A stretch of 64,000 nucleotides of DNA from Acutalibacter sp. (lineage in GTDB: Bacteria > Bacillota > Clostridia > Oscillospirales > Acutalibacteraceae). Position 1 is the stretch's first letter. Each line of letters begins with the position of its first letter. A program made the position numbers and the translations under genes. Shown here piece after piece: positions 14,826 to 22,649 of this stretch. A model generated the notes under the pieces. That model was not told the DNA's origin. It did not search any database and saw only the letters and a program-made list of their open reading frames with translations. The stretch lies in the NCBI GenBank assembly GCA_020025775.1, contig JAHHRN010000003.1:124001-188000 (forward strand), given 5' to 3'.

Positions 14826-16307
14826 GTGAAGAGAAAAATCTCCAATCCCTCTATCATCGGGAAACTGATGATTTTAATCGGCATTCTGGTACTTTTCCCG
14901 ATTACGGTTCTGCCATGGTATCCCGAGGATGCTTCTTATACCATGGATTTCGTATATCCGGGTGGTGCTTCTGTGCTTTTAGGCGTGATTTTCAGCGTGA
15001 TTGCCATGCGCAAGAAACAAAACACAGAAAAGCCCGACTGGAAAACCTCTATGGGACGTTCCAGCTTAACCGTTTTATTTGCTTGGAGCTGGGGTGTTTT
15101 AATCGGCGCTCTGCCCTTTTATCTCAGCGGACAGCTCAATTTTGTGCAGAGCTTATTTGAAGCTGTCAGCGGCTGGACGACAACAGGGCTTTCCGTTGTG
15201 GACGTGCGTGAAACACCGATGATTTATCTTTTCCACCGTAGCTTCATGCAGTATTGCGGCGGTTTAGGCTTCATTATGGTAATGATTTTATTCATTTCCA
15301 GCAAGCACTCTATGAGCCTTTACAGCGCAGAAGGACACCCCGACAAAATCATGCCGAATATCAAAAAGACCGCACAGGCCATTTTCATTATTTACAACGT
15401 TTGCCTTGTGCTCGGCACGATTGCCTACCGCATTGCCGGTATGACCTGGTTTGACGGTATTTGTCACGCTATGTGCTCTCTTTCGACCGGTGGCTTTTCC
15501 ACAAAGCTCAACAGCATCGGCGAATATAACAGTCTTTCGATTGAAATTATCACCATTGTTTTAATGATTATCGGTACAACCAACTTTGCGGCTTTGCTTC
15601 TTTTGGTCAGAGGCAAGGTACGCGACTTCTGCAAGGTTAGCGAAGTACGCTTCATGTTCTTGCTTTTACTTCTTGCGATTCCTCCGACCGCAGTATCCTT
15701 GATGCACGGCTTAGATATCAGCTTTGGCGAGGGCTTGCGTAAAGCCACCTTTGATATTGTTTCCGCGATGTCCACAACCGGATATTCCACTATGAGCTAT
15801 GCCGAATGGCCGCAATTTGCGATTGCTATGCTGATTTTAATGATGGTAATCGGCGGTGGCATCGGTTCAACCGCCGGCGGTTTAAAAATCGCCCGTGCTT
15901 ATTTACTGCTTCGCCTGGCAGGCAGAAACATCAAAAGGAAGCTCTCCCCCTCTCGTACCGTAGAAGCTCCAGAATATACCAAGGCTTCGGGTAAGGCGCC
16001 GATTGACGACGAGCTGGCAGAGGATACTACCGGATTTTTCATCGCCTTTATGTCTATCTATGTAGTCGGTTCTTTGGCACTGACTGTGGCCGCGGACTGC
16101 ACGCTCACCGAGGCGATGTTTGACTTTGCTTCCTCCTTGAGCACTGTAGGTCTTTCCATCGGCATTACCAACCCCACCACCTGCTCCGCAGCTTTGATTG
16201 TGGAAATGCTCGGTATGCTTTTAGGTCGTTTGGAAATTTTCATCGTTTTAATCGGCATCACCTTCGGCTTTAAAATGCTGCGTCATCCGAAGCGCAAGCA
16301 AAAATAA
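14826..16307 (+). CDS. trkH: Trk potassium uptake channel subunit TrkH
   Basis: This 493-residue membrane protein of the TrkH/KtrB superfamily has four pore repeats. Selectivity-filter regions are visible as SGWTTTGLSV, CSLSTGGFSTK, SAMSTTGYSTM and SSLSTVGLSIG, and the GGGIGSTAGGLKIAR segment lies between the third and fourth repeats. It imports K+ in complex with TrkA-type proteins. Translation starts at a GTG, 7 bases after GGGAGGG, with 3 bases between it and the preceding stop. It is the last gene before a terminator. Confidence 0.95.
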   Translation: MKRKISNPSIIGKLMILIGILVLFPITVLPWYPEDASYTMDFVYPGGASVLLGVIFSVIAMRKKQNTEKPDWKTSMGRSSLTVLFAWSWGVLIGALPFYLSGQLNFVQSLFEAVSGWTTTGLSVVDVRETPMIYLFHRSFMQYCGGLGFIMVMILFISSKHSMSLYSAEGHPDKIMPNIKKTAQAIFIIYNVCLVLGTIAYRIAGMTWFDGICHAMCSLSTGGFSTKLNSIGEYNSLSIEIITIVLMIIGTTNFAALLLLVRGKVRDFCKVSEVRFMFLLLLLAIPPTAVSLMHGLDISFGEGLRKATFDIVSAMSTTGYSTMSYAEWPQFAIAMLILMMVIGGGIGSTAGGLKIARAYLLLRLAGRNIKRKLSPSRTVEAPEYTKASGKAPIDDELAEDTTGFFIAFMSIYVVGSLALTVAADCTLTEAMFDFASSLSTVGLSIGITNPTTCSAALIVEMLGMLLGRLEIFIVLIGITFGFKMLRHPKRKQK

Positions 16308-16332
16308 ACCTTCGACTTAAATACTAAAACGC

Positions 16333-16367
16333 AAAAAAGCGACAGAGAAAACTCCCTGTCGCTTTTT
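16333..16367 (+). terminator. Intrinsic terminator after trkH
   Basis: AAAAAGCGACAGagaAAACTCCCTGTCGCTTTTT-type hairpin (GCGACAG / CTGTCGC core) flanked by A and T tracts, so it could also work on the opposite strand for the abrB-type gene. Confidence 0.85.
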
Positions 16368-16447
16368 ATTATTTCAAAATTCTCATTCTATACCGCGAAA
16401 AATCCTATTTTTAGACGCAGTTCATCCTTTGCGGCGCAAAATAAAAT

Positions 16448-16711
16448 TTAATCTTCTTTTTGTAAAAACAACTGATTCATTTTATCAAAGCAGTCTTTGC
16501 AGATTTTCATTCCGTTATATTCAATCATATTATCTGCACTGTTACAAAAAATACAAGCCGGCATATACTTCTTTAAAACTATAGTATCTCCATCTGTATA
16601 AAATTCAACGCTGCTTTCATTTTCTACTAAATGCAGTGCATCACGAAGTTCCTTCGGTAATACAATACGGCCAAGTTTATCAATAGGTCGAACAATTCCT
16701 GTAGACTTCAT
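16448..16711 (-). CDS. AbrB/MazE/SpoVT-type transition regulator with a C-terminal zinc-ribbon-like tail
   Basis: This 87-residue DNA-binding protein starts with the swapped-hairpin AbrB motif STGIVRPIDKLGRIVLPKEL and ends with C-x2-C...C-x2-C (CIFC and CKDC), a probable zinc site. Relatives regulate the shift between growth and sporulation. AGGAGG lies 8 bases before ATG 16711. A TTG two codons further upstream is less likely. A near-perfect promoter stands upstream and the gene diverges from spmA, so the shared 119-base region could be its own target. Confidence 0.88.
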   Translation of the reverse strand: MKSTGIVRPIDKLGRIVLPKELRDALHLVENESSVEFYTDGDTIVLKKYMPACIFCNSADNMIEYNGMKICKDCFDKMNQLFLQKED

Positions 16712-16753
16712 AGGCAATTCCTCCTAGTATATGTACTTGTAGAATTCAATCAG

Positions 16754-16782
16754 ATTATAGCAATATTTGCCATTTTTGTCAA
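16754..16782 (-). promoter_or_regulatory. Consensus promoter of the abrB-type gene
   Basis: On the minus strand TTGACA (16777-16782) and TATAAT (16754-16759) are 17 bases apart, a full match to the sigma-A consensus. Confidence 0.85.
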
Positions 16783-16836
16783 TATTATTCATATGAAAAA
16801 ATTTTTTCCATATCGTTTTTTTAGGAGGAATGTAGA

Positions 16837-17418
16837 ATGATGAATATACTTTGGATTTCAATGATTTTTCTTTCTATTCTGTATGGCATTATAAGCGGCA
16901 ACACTCTCAAAATTGCAAACAGCATTTTCCCGGCAGTCAAAGAAGCGGTCACGCTGACGCTCTCTTTACTCGGCATGTTCTGCTTTTGGGGCGGTATTAC
17001 TGCCGTTTGTGAAGCCGCCGGACTGACGGAGAAAATCGCCCGTGTTCTCTCGCCCCTTTTAAATTTGCTCTTTCCACATTTAAAAAAAGAAGCAAAAGCA
17101 AAACAAGCCATTTCCATGAATCTAACCGCAAATCTTTTGGGCATCGGCAATGCGGCAACACCTTTGGGTCTTCGCGCCATGCAGGAATTAAAACGCTGTA
17201 ATCCAAACGGGAACACCGCTTCTAACGAAATGGTGCTTTTCGTAATTCTCAACACGGCAGCTCTTAGAATTATCCCCACTACTGCGGCACTTCTGCGTGC
17301 CGAATTCGGGGCTTCTAATCCCATGGACATTCTACTTCCCGGCTTACTTACGTCTCTTTGTTCATGCCTTGGCGCCGTTCTTTTGGCAAAGTTTGCAGAG
17401 AGGTGTTCTCATGCATAA
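16837..17418 (+). CDS. spmA: Spore maturation protein A
   Basis: This 193-residue membrane protein has about four helices and the conserved nucleoside-recognition (Gate) segment LTANLLGIGNAATPLGLRAM. SpmA and SpmB together affect core dehydration during spore maturation, and pairs of this kind also occur in non-sporulating bacteria as possible small-molecule carriers. The start follows TAGGAGGAATG. It overlaps spmB by 8 bases. Confidence 0.92.
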   Translation: MMNILWISMIFLSILYGIISGNTLKIANSIFPAVKEAVTLTLSLLGMFCFWGGITAVCEAAGLTEKIARVLSPLLNLLFPHLKKEAKAKQAISMNLTANLLGIGNAATPLGLRAMQELKRCNPNGNTASNEMVLFVILNTAALRIIPTTAALLRAEFGASNPMDILLPGLLTSLCSCLGAVLLAKFAERCSHA

Positions 17419-17932
17419 TTTCGGTGCTTATATTCTGCTTTTTTTCATCGGCGGCATTTTATTTTACGCGGCAATCAAGCGTGTTCCCGTTTTCGACTGC
17501 TTTTGCAAGGGTGCCAAGGAAAGTATTGCGCCGGCATTCGCGCTTCTACCTACCCTTCTAGCTCTGCTTTTTGCCGTACATTTATTGTCTGCATCGGGAT
17601 TTTTGGAAAAACTCGGAGAATGGTGTGCGCCCTTGCTTTCGAAAATCGGTATTCCCAAAGAGCTTCTTTCCCTTTGTATTTTATCTCCACTTTCGGGCAG
17701 CGGCTCTATTTCGATGTATACAGAGGTTTTAAAAGCCTATGGACCGGACTCCTTTTTAGGCCGCACGGCATCGGTGATTGTCGCTTCCACCGAAACCACC
17801 TTTTACGCGATTGCGGTATATTACGGCAGTGTGGATATAAATAAAACACGGCACACAGTGCCATGTGCGCTGTGTGCCGATGTCATAAGCTTTATTTTAG
17901 CCGGAAAATTTGTTTCCTTATTCTTCAATTAA
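17411..17932 (+). CDS. spmB: Spore maturation protein B
   Basis: This 173-residue membrane protein resembles SpmA and carries the SpmB signature LSPLSGSGSISMYTEVL followed by VIVASTETTFYAIAVYYGSV. The open frame extends upstream to 17297, but GAGAGGTG before ATG 17411 and the overlap with spmA fix the start. The last 15 bases overlap, tail to tail, the end of gpmI on the other strand, leaving no room for a separate terminator between them. Confidence 0.92.
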   Translation: MHNFGAYILLFFIGGILFYAAIKRVPVFDCFCKGAKESIAPAFALLPTLLALLFAVHLLSASGFLEKLGEWCAPLLSKIGIPKELLSLCILSPLSGSGSISMYTEVLKAYGPDSFLGRTASVIVASTETTFYAIAVYYGSVDINKTRHTVPCALCADVISFILAGKFVSLFFN

Positions 17933-19456
17933 GGAAACGCCGGTCATTTCTTTGGGCTGTTCAAGACCCATAATGTCAAGCATAGTGGGTGCAAGGTCGC
18001 AAAGTCTGCCGCCTTTAGCTTTAAGCTTCTTTGCCTTGCTGCCAACGATGCAAAGAGGAACGAGGTTGGTGGTGTGTGCGGTAAACGGTGTGCCGTCTGC
18101 CTCATACATCTTGTCTGCGTTACCGTGGTCAGCCGTGATAAGAAGTACGCCGTTCATATCCTTTACAGCGTCTGCTACTCTGCCAACGCAGGTATCTACA
18201 GCTTCAACAGCCTGAACAGCTGCATCGAAAATGCCTGTATGACCAACCATGTCGCAGTTTGCAAAGTTCAAAATAACAACATCATAGTTGCCGGAGCGAA
18301 TCTTTTCGCAAACAGCGTCGCAAACCTCGTAAGCGCTCATTTCGGGCTTTAAGTCGAAGGTAGAAATCTTCGGGGAGTCGATAAGGACTCTGTCCTCGCC
18401 CGGATAAACCTTTTCTTCGCCGCCGTTGAAGAAGAATGTAACGTGTGCATACTTCTGAGTTTCAGCGATACGAAGCTGTGTTTTGCCGAGATTGGAAAGA
18501 TATTCGCCCATGGTGTTCACAAGTGCTTCGGGTTTGAAAGCAACATCAACATTCGGGATTGTTGCATCATACTGGGTCATGCAAACATAATAGAGCGGCA
18601 AATCGCCGCGTCTGTCAAAGCCGGTGAATTCCGGGTCAACAAAAGCACGGGTAATTTCTCTGGCTCTGTCCGGTCTGAAGTTGAAGAAGATAATGGAATC
18701 ATTTGCAGAAACCGGTGCGCCGTCTTTTAATACGGTGGGCATTACAAATTCATCGGTTAAGAACTTGCCGTCCTCATCCTTGGTTTCATAAGAAGCCAGG
18801 ACTGCGTCTACAGCACTTTCTGCTTGAACGCCTTCGCCGTGAACCATAGCATTGTATGCCATGCCGACACGATCCCACATATTGTCACGGTCCATTGCAT
18901 AGAAACGGCCCATAACAGTTGCAATTTTACCAACGCCGATTTCTTTGCACTTGGCTTCTAATTCTTTAATGTATTCTACGCCGGATGCGGGCGGTACGTC
19001 TCTGCCGTCTAAGAGGCCGTGAACGTAAACCTTTGTAAGACCTGCACGCTTAGCAAGCTCTAAAAGTGCATAGAGGTGGGTGTTGTGGCTGTGCACGCCG
19101 CCGTCAGAAAGAAGACCGATGAGGTGAAGTGCGCTGTCATGCTTCTTGCAGTTTTCAACGGCTGCAAGGAAAGCTTCATTTTCAAAGAAATCACCGTCGC
19201 TGATGGACTTTGTGATTCTGGTAAGTTCCTGATAAACGATTCTGCCGGCACCGATGTTGGTGTGACCAACTTCGGAGTTACCCATCTGACCGTCCGGAAG
19301 ACCAACGTCCATGCCGGATGCACCGATGTGTGTAAGCGGATTCTCATCAAAAAGTTTGGAAAGAACGGGAGTTTTTGCCGCACGGATTGCGTTGCCGTAA
19401 TCGTCGGGGTTATAACCAAAGCCGTCCATAATGCATAAAACTACGGGTTGTTTCAT
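17918..19456 (-). CDS. gpmI: 2,3-bisphosphoglycerate-independent phosphoglycerate mutase
   Basis: This 512-residue manganese enzyme of the alkaline phosphatase superfamily converts 3-phosphoglycerate to 2-phosphoglycerate. It shows CIMDGFGYN, the catalytic serine Ser61 in GNSEVGH, the GLLDGRD/YAMDRD active-site loops and the C-terminal metal ligands ILNFANCDMVGHTG and ITADHGNAD. The start follows AGAGGGAT. It is last in the pgk-tpiA-gpmI operon. Its 3' end overlaps spmB on the other strand. Confidence 0.96.
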   Translation of the reverse strand: MKQPVVLCIMDGFGYNPDDYGNAIRAAKTPVLSKLFDENPLTHIGASGMDVGLPDGQMGNSEVGHTNIGAGRIVYQELTRITKSISDGDFFENEAFLAAVENCKKHDSALHLIGLLSDGGVHSHNTHLYALLELAKRAGLTKVYVHGLLDGRDVPPASGVEYIKELEAKCKEIGVGKIATVMGRFYAMDRDNMWDRVGMAYNAMVHGEGVQAESAVDAVLASYETKDEDGKFLTDEFVMPTVLKDGAPVSANDSIIFFNFRPDRAREITRAFVDPEFTGFDRRGDLPLYYVCMTQYDATIPNVDVAFKPEALVNTMGEYLSNLGKTQLRIAETQKYAHVTFFFNGGEEKVYPGEDRVLIDSPKISTFDLKPEMSAYEVCDAVCEKIRSGNYDVVILNFANCDMVGHTGIFDAAVQAVEAVDTCVGRVADAVKDMNGVLLITADHGNADKMYEADGTPFTAHTTNLVPLCIVGSKAKKLKAKGGRLCDLAPTMLDIMGLEQPKEMTGVSLIEE

Positions 19457-19475
19457 TAAATATCCCTCTTATTTC

Positions 19476-20243
19476 TTATTTAGAAGCTGCTTCTACGATC
19501 TTGGAGAAATCAACAGCCTTTAAGGAAGCGCCGCCGATTAAACCGCCGTCTACGTTTACCTTGGAAAGAAGCTCGTCGCAGTTGCCTGCGTTCATGGAGC
19601 CGCCGTACTGAACGGTAACGGTTTCAGCAACATCTGCACCGTAAGCTTCGGCAATCGCTGCACGAACATAGCCGTTGCCTTCGTCTGCCTGGTCAGCAGT
19701 AGCGGTAACGCCTGTGCCGATAGCCCAAACGGGTTCATAAGCGATGATAACGTTCTTGAGCTGTTCTTCGGTTACGTTGGTAAGAGCCATCTTGGTCTGG
19801 AACTTAAGAAGGTTCTCGGTGTAGCCGAGTTCTCTCTGCTCTAAGGTTTCACCAACGCAGATGATGGTCTTGAGGCCAGCGTTAAGAGCTGCAAGAGTGC
19901 GAAGGTTAACGGTCTGGTCGGTTTCGCCGAAGTAAGTTCTTCTTTCGGAGTGACCAACAACTACATATTCAACGCCTGCTTCTTTAAGCATAGCTGCGGA
20001 GATTTCGCCGGTGTAAGCACCGCTCTCTTTGAAGTGAACGTTTTCAGCACCGATTTTAATGTTGGAGCCCTGAGCTGCTTCTACAGCTGCTGCAACGTCG
20101 ATGAACGGAACGCAGAGAACAACGCCGCAATCTGCATTTGCAAGAAGGGGTTTCATTTCCTCGATGAGTGCCTTTGTCTCGGACGGGGTTTTGTTCATTT
20201 TCCAGTTACCTGCGATAACTGCCTGTCTCTTTGCTTTATTCAT
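19476..20243 (-). CDS. tpiA: Triosephosphate isomerase
   Basis: This 255-residue TIM barrel interconverts dihydroxyacetone phosphate and glyceraldehyde 3-phosphate. Visible are GNWKMNK with catalytic Lys15, VVGHSERR (electrophile His), the catalytic glutamate loop YEPVWAIGTG and the phosphate-binding QYGGSMN and DGGLIGGASL. The start follows TAAAGGAG. It lies 64 bases after pgk and 19 bases before gpmI, in one glycolytic operon. Confidence 0.97.
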   Translation of the reverse strand: MNKAKRQAVIAGNWKMNKTPSETKALIEEMKPLLANADCGVVLCVPFIDVAAAVEAAQGSNIKIGAENVHFKESGAYTGEISAAMLKEAGVEYVVVGHSERRTYFGETDQTVNLRTLAALNAGLKTIICVGETLEQRELGYTENLLKFQTKMALTNVTEEQLKNVIIAYEPVWAIGTGVTATADQADEGNGYVRAAIAEAYGADVAETVTVQYGGSMNAGNCDELLSKVNVDGGLIGGASLKAVDFSKIVEAASK

Positions 20244-20307
20244 AAGTATATACTCCTTTATATAGCTTTAGAGGTGAGCGAAAAACTCACCTCTATTTTT
20301 TAATTGC

Positions 20308-21501
20308 TTATTTCTTGTCGTTAAGAGCTGCAATGCCGGGAAGTTCTTTACCTTCGAGGTACTCGAGGGATGCGCCGCCGCCGGTGGAGATGTGAGACAT
20401 CTTATCAGCGAAGCCGAGCTTCTGGATAGCTGCTGCGGAGTCGCCGCCGCCGATGATGGAGATTGCGCCGCTTTCAGCGATTGCAGTTGCAACAGCAATA
20501 GTACCTGCTGCGAAGTTTTCCCATTCGGAAACGCCCATCGGACCGTTCCAAATTACGGTGCCTGCATCCTTAACTGCATCTGCGAAGAGTTCCTGGGTTT
20601 TCGGACCGATGTCAAGACCCATGTAGCCTTCCGGAATCTCGTCGGAGTTAACAACCATAGCTTCGGTGTCGGGCTTGTATTCCTTACCAACCTTGTTATC
20701 TACAGGGATTAAGAACTTAACGCCCTTATCCTTAGCCTTCTGCATCATTTCTGCTGCAAGCTCAACCTTGTCTTCTTCTAAGAGAGAAGTACCGATCTGG
20801 TGACCTAAGGACTTCATGAAGGTATAAGCCATACCGCCACCTACGATAAGAGTATCGCACTTGTCGATGAGGTTTGTGATAACACCAATCTTGTCGGAAA
20901 CCTTTGCGCCGCCGAGGATAGCAACGAGCGGTCTCTTCGGATTTTCAAGTGCACCGCCGATGAATTCGATTTCCTTCTGGATGAGGTAACCGCAAGCAGA
21001 GGGAAGGTAAGCTGCAACGCCTGCTGTGGAAGAGTGTGCACGGTGTGCAGAACCGAAAGCATCGTTTACATAGAGGTCTGCAAGAGAAGCAAACTTCTTG
21101 GAAAGCTCTTCATCATTCTTGGTTTCGCCGGGCTCAAAACGAACGTTTTCAAGAAGAAGAACTTCGCCTTCCTTGAGGTCAGCTGCAAGAGCCTGTGCGC
21201 TTTCGCCGACAACATCTTCAGCCATTTTAACTTCTCTGCCGAGGAGCTCTGCAAGACGTGCTGCAACGGGCTTCATGGAGAATTCGGGGTTAAACTGGCC
21301 TTTCGGTCTGCCGAGGTGAGAGCAAAGGATAACCTTTGCATCGTGGTCAAGTAAATACTGGATGGTCGGAAGAGAAGCAACAATTCTCTTGTCGCTGGTG
21401 ATAACACCGTCTTCCATCTTTACGTTAAAGTCGCAACGAACAAGAACCTTCTTGCCCTTTACGTCTAAATCTTCAACGGTCATTTTATTAAGTGCGCTCA
21501 T
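20308..21501 (-). CDS. pgk: Phosphoglycerate kinase
   Basis: This 397-residue two-domain enzyme transfers phosphate from 1,3-bisphosphoglycerate to ADP. Motifs include VRCDFNV, SHLGRPKG, ENVRFEPGE, the hinge AILGGAKVSDKIG and the nucleotide loop near IIGGGDSAAAI. The start ATGAGCGC follows GAAAGGAAC. It is first in the operon. The gapA gene that often precedes pgk is not present; a WYL regulator gene lies upstream instead. Its promoter carries a Rex-like palindrome over the -10 box. Confidence 0.97.
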   Translation of the reverse strand: MSALNKMTVEDLDVKGKKVLVRCDFNVKMEDGVITSDKRIVASLPTIQYLLDHDAKVILCSHLGRPKGQFNPEFSMKPVAARLAELLGREVKMAEDVVGESAQALAADLKEGEVLLLENVRFEPGETKNDEELSKKFASLADLYVNDAFGSAHRAHSSTAGVAAYLPSACGYLIQKEIEFIGGALENPKRPLVAILGGAKVSDKIGVITNLIDKCDTLIVGGGMAYTFMKSLGHQIGTSLLEEDKVELAAEMMQKAKDKGVKFLIPVDNKVGKEYKPDTEAMVVNSDEIPEGYMGLDIGPKTQELFADAVKDAGTVIWNGPMGVSEWENFAAGTIAVATAIAESGAISIIGGGDSAAAIQKLGFADKMSHISTGGGASLEYLEGKELPGIAALNDKK

Positions 21502-21547
21502 AGTTTTTTCGTTCCTTTCAGCTGATTTAAAATAAAATTATCTAACC

Positions 21548-21565
21548 TTGTTTATTTTATAACAA
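21548..21565. promoter_or_regulatory. Candidate Rex operator over the pgk -10 box
   Basis: TTGTTTA-TTTT-ATAACAA matches the Rex consensus TTGTTAA-N4-TTAACAA at 12 of 14 half-site positions and shares its right half ATAACAA with the site at 3124. It covers the -10 element of pgk, an ideal place for repression. Confidence 0.5.
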
Positions 21566-21582
21566 TACGGGAATTTTTGCAA
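21554..21582 (-). promoter_or_regulatory. Promoter of the pgk-tpiA-gpmI operon
   Basis: On the minus strand TTGCAA (21577-21582) and TAAAAT (21554-21559) are separated by 17 bases, 52 bases upstream of the pgk start. Confidence 0.65.
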
Positions 21583-21646
21583 GTCCTCGCTTAGATAAGT
21601 GATAAAAAATATTTTTTTATTTTTGTTTATTGTGCACAAAGGTGCA

Positions 21647-22639
21647 TTAAGAATACAATTTTTTAATTTCTTCGGCACGTTTTAAGAGCATTTTTTTGAG
21701 ATAATCGGGCTTTTTCACTTCGATTCGGGTACCAAACTGCATCAGCCAAGCCACAAGGCCGTCATTCACGGCGATGTCGGTTTGCATGCCGAAACGTTCC
21801 TCATCCACACCGTAGAAATGAATATTGTCACCGAACCGGTCTAAGACCTGCTCGATGGTTTCGTTTTGACAAACCATTTCCACTGGCTCGCTCTCGCCTG
21901 CATACATGTTGAAATGCTTTCTGGCATAATCGGCGGAATCAAAGAAGTCCTTGTATTCCGACACCTCGCTAAAATGCCGCCATTTTTCGTCCTTTAAAAT
22001 CTCCATGGAACGAATGCGATCGATACGAAGCACCATGAGGTCATCGTATTTCTCGTAATTCGCCACAAGATAGTAATAGTCATTGGACCAAATCATGGCG
22101 TAAGGACTGAGAACATATTCCTTATCGTAAATATCCAAAGCGTTGGCGTGCCCTGCTTTGTGGCGGCGATAAATTACATGGATTTTACGTTCTTCGCGAA
22201 TGGCACGGCTGAGCTTATCAATATGATAATAAATTTCTTCGTTCGCCGCTTTCGGACTGCTTTCTACGTGGCAATGCGTTTTGATTTCCTTTGCATGGGC
22301 TTCGCTCGTCATCAAGAGCACCTTTTGCAAAAGCTGCTCGGTTTTCTTGGGCGAAATAAATTTAGCCGATTCCACGGCGTCTGCTAGGAGCTGAATTTCC
22401 ACGGCTTCAAATTCGCGTGACGCTAAGAAATAGCCATTTTGATTACCCTTGGCGCAAAGAATATCATAGCCGTATTCCTTTAGAACGCCAATGTCACTGT
22501 AAACGGATTTTCGTTCGCAGTGTATCCCCTTTTCTTCTAAAAAGTTTAGGATTTTCTCTGCATTCACGGGGTGATTTTCATCACTTTCCCGAAGAAGAAT
22601 TTCTAAAACATATAAAAGCTTTAATTTCTGATTTGCCAT
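21647..22639 (-). CDS. WYL-domain transcriptional regulator
   Basis: This 330-residue protein has an N-terminal winged HTH (LKLLYVLEILLRES, ILNFLEEKGIHCERKSVYSDI) and a C-terminal WYL domain about residues 140-220 with YVLSPYAMIWSNDYYYLVANYEK, followed by the WCX tail. WYL domains sense small ligands or nucleic acids. The start follows GGGAGGGGACT. It stands 10 bases after the glycoside hydrolase gene, which is probably co-transcribed and may be its target, though WYL proteins of this type are also free-standing regulators. Confidence 0.88.
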   Translation of the reverse strand: MANQKLKLLYVLEILLRESDENHPVNAEKILNFLEEKGIHCERKSVYSDIGVLKEYGYDILCAKGNQNGYFLASREFEAVEIQLLADAVESAKFISPKKTEQLLQKVLLMTSEAHAKEIKTHCHVESSPKAANEEIYYHIDKLSRAIREERKIHVIYRRHKAGHANALDIYDKEYVLSPYAMIWSNDYYYLVANYEKYDDLMVLRIDRIRSMEILKDEKWRHFSEVSEYKDFFDSADYARKHFNMYAGESEPVEMVCQNETIEQVLDRFGDNIHFYGVDEERFGMQTDIAVNDGLVAWLMQFGTRIEVKKPDYLKKMLLKRAEEIKKLYS

Positions 22640-22649
22640 AGTCCCCTCC

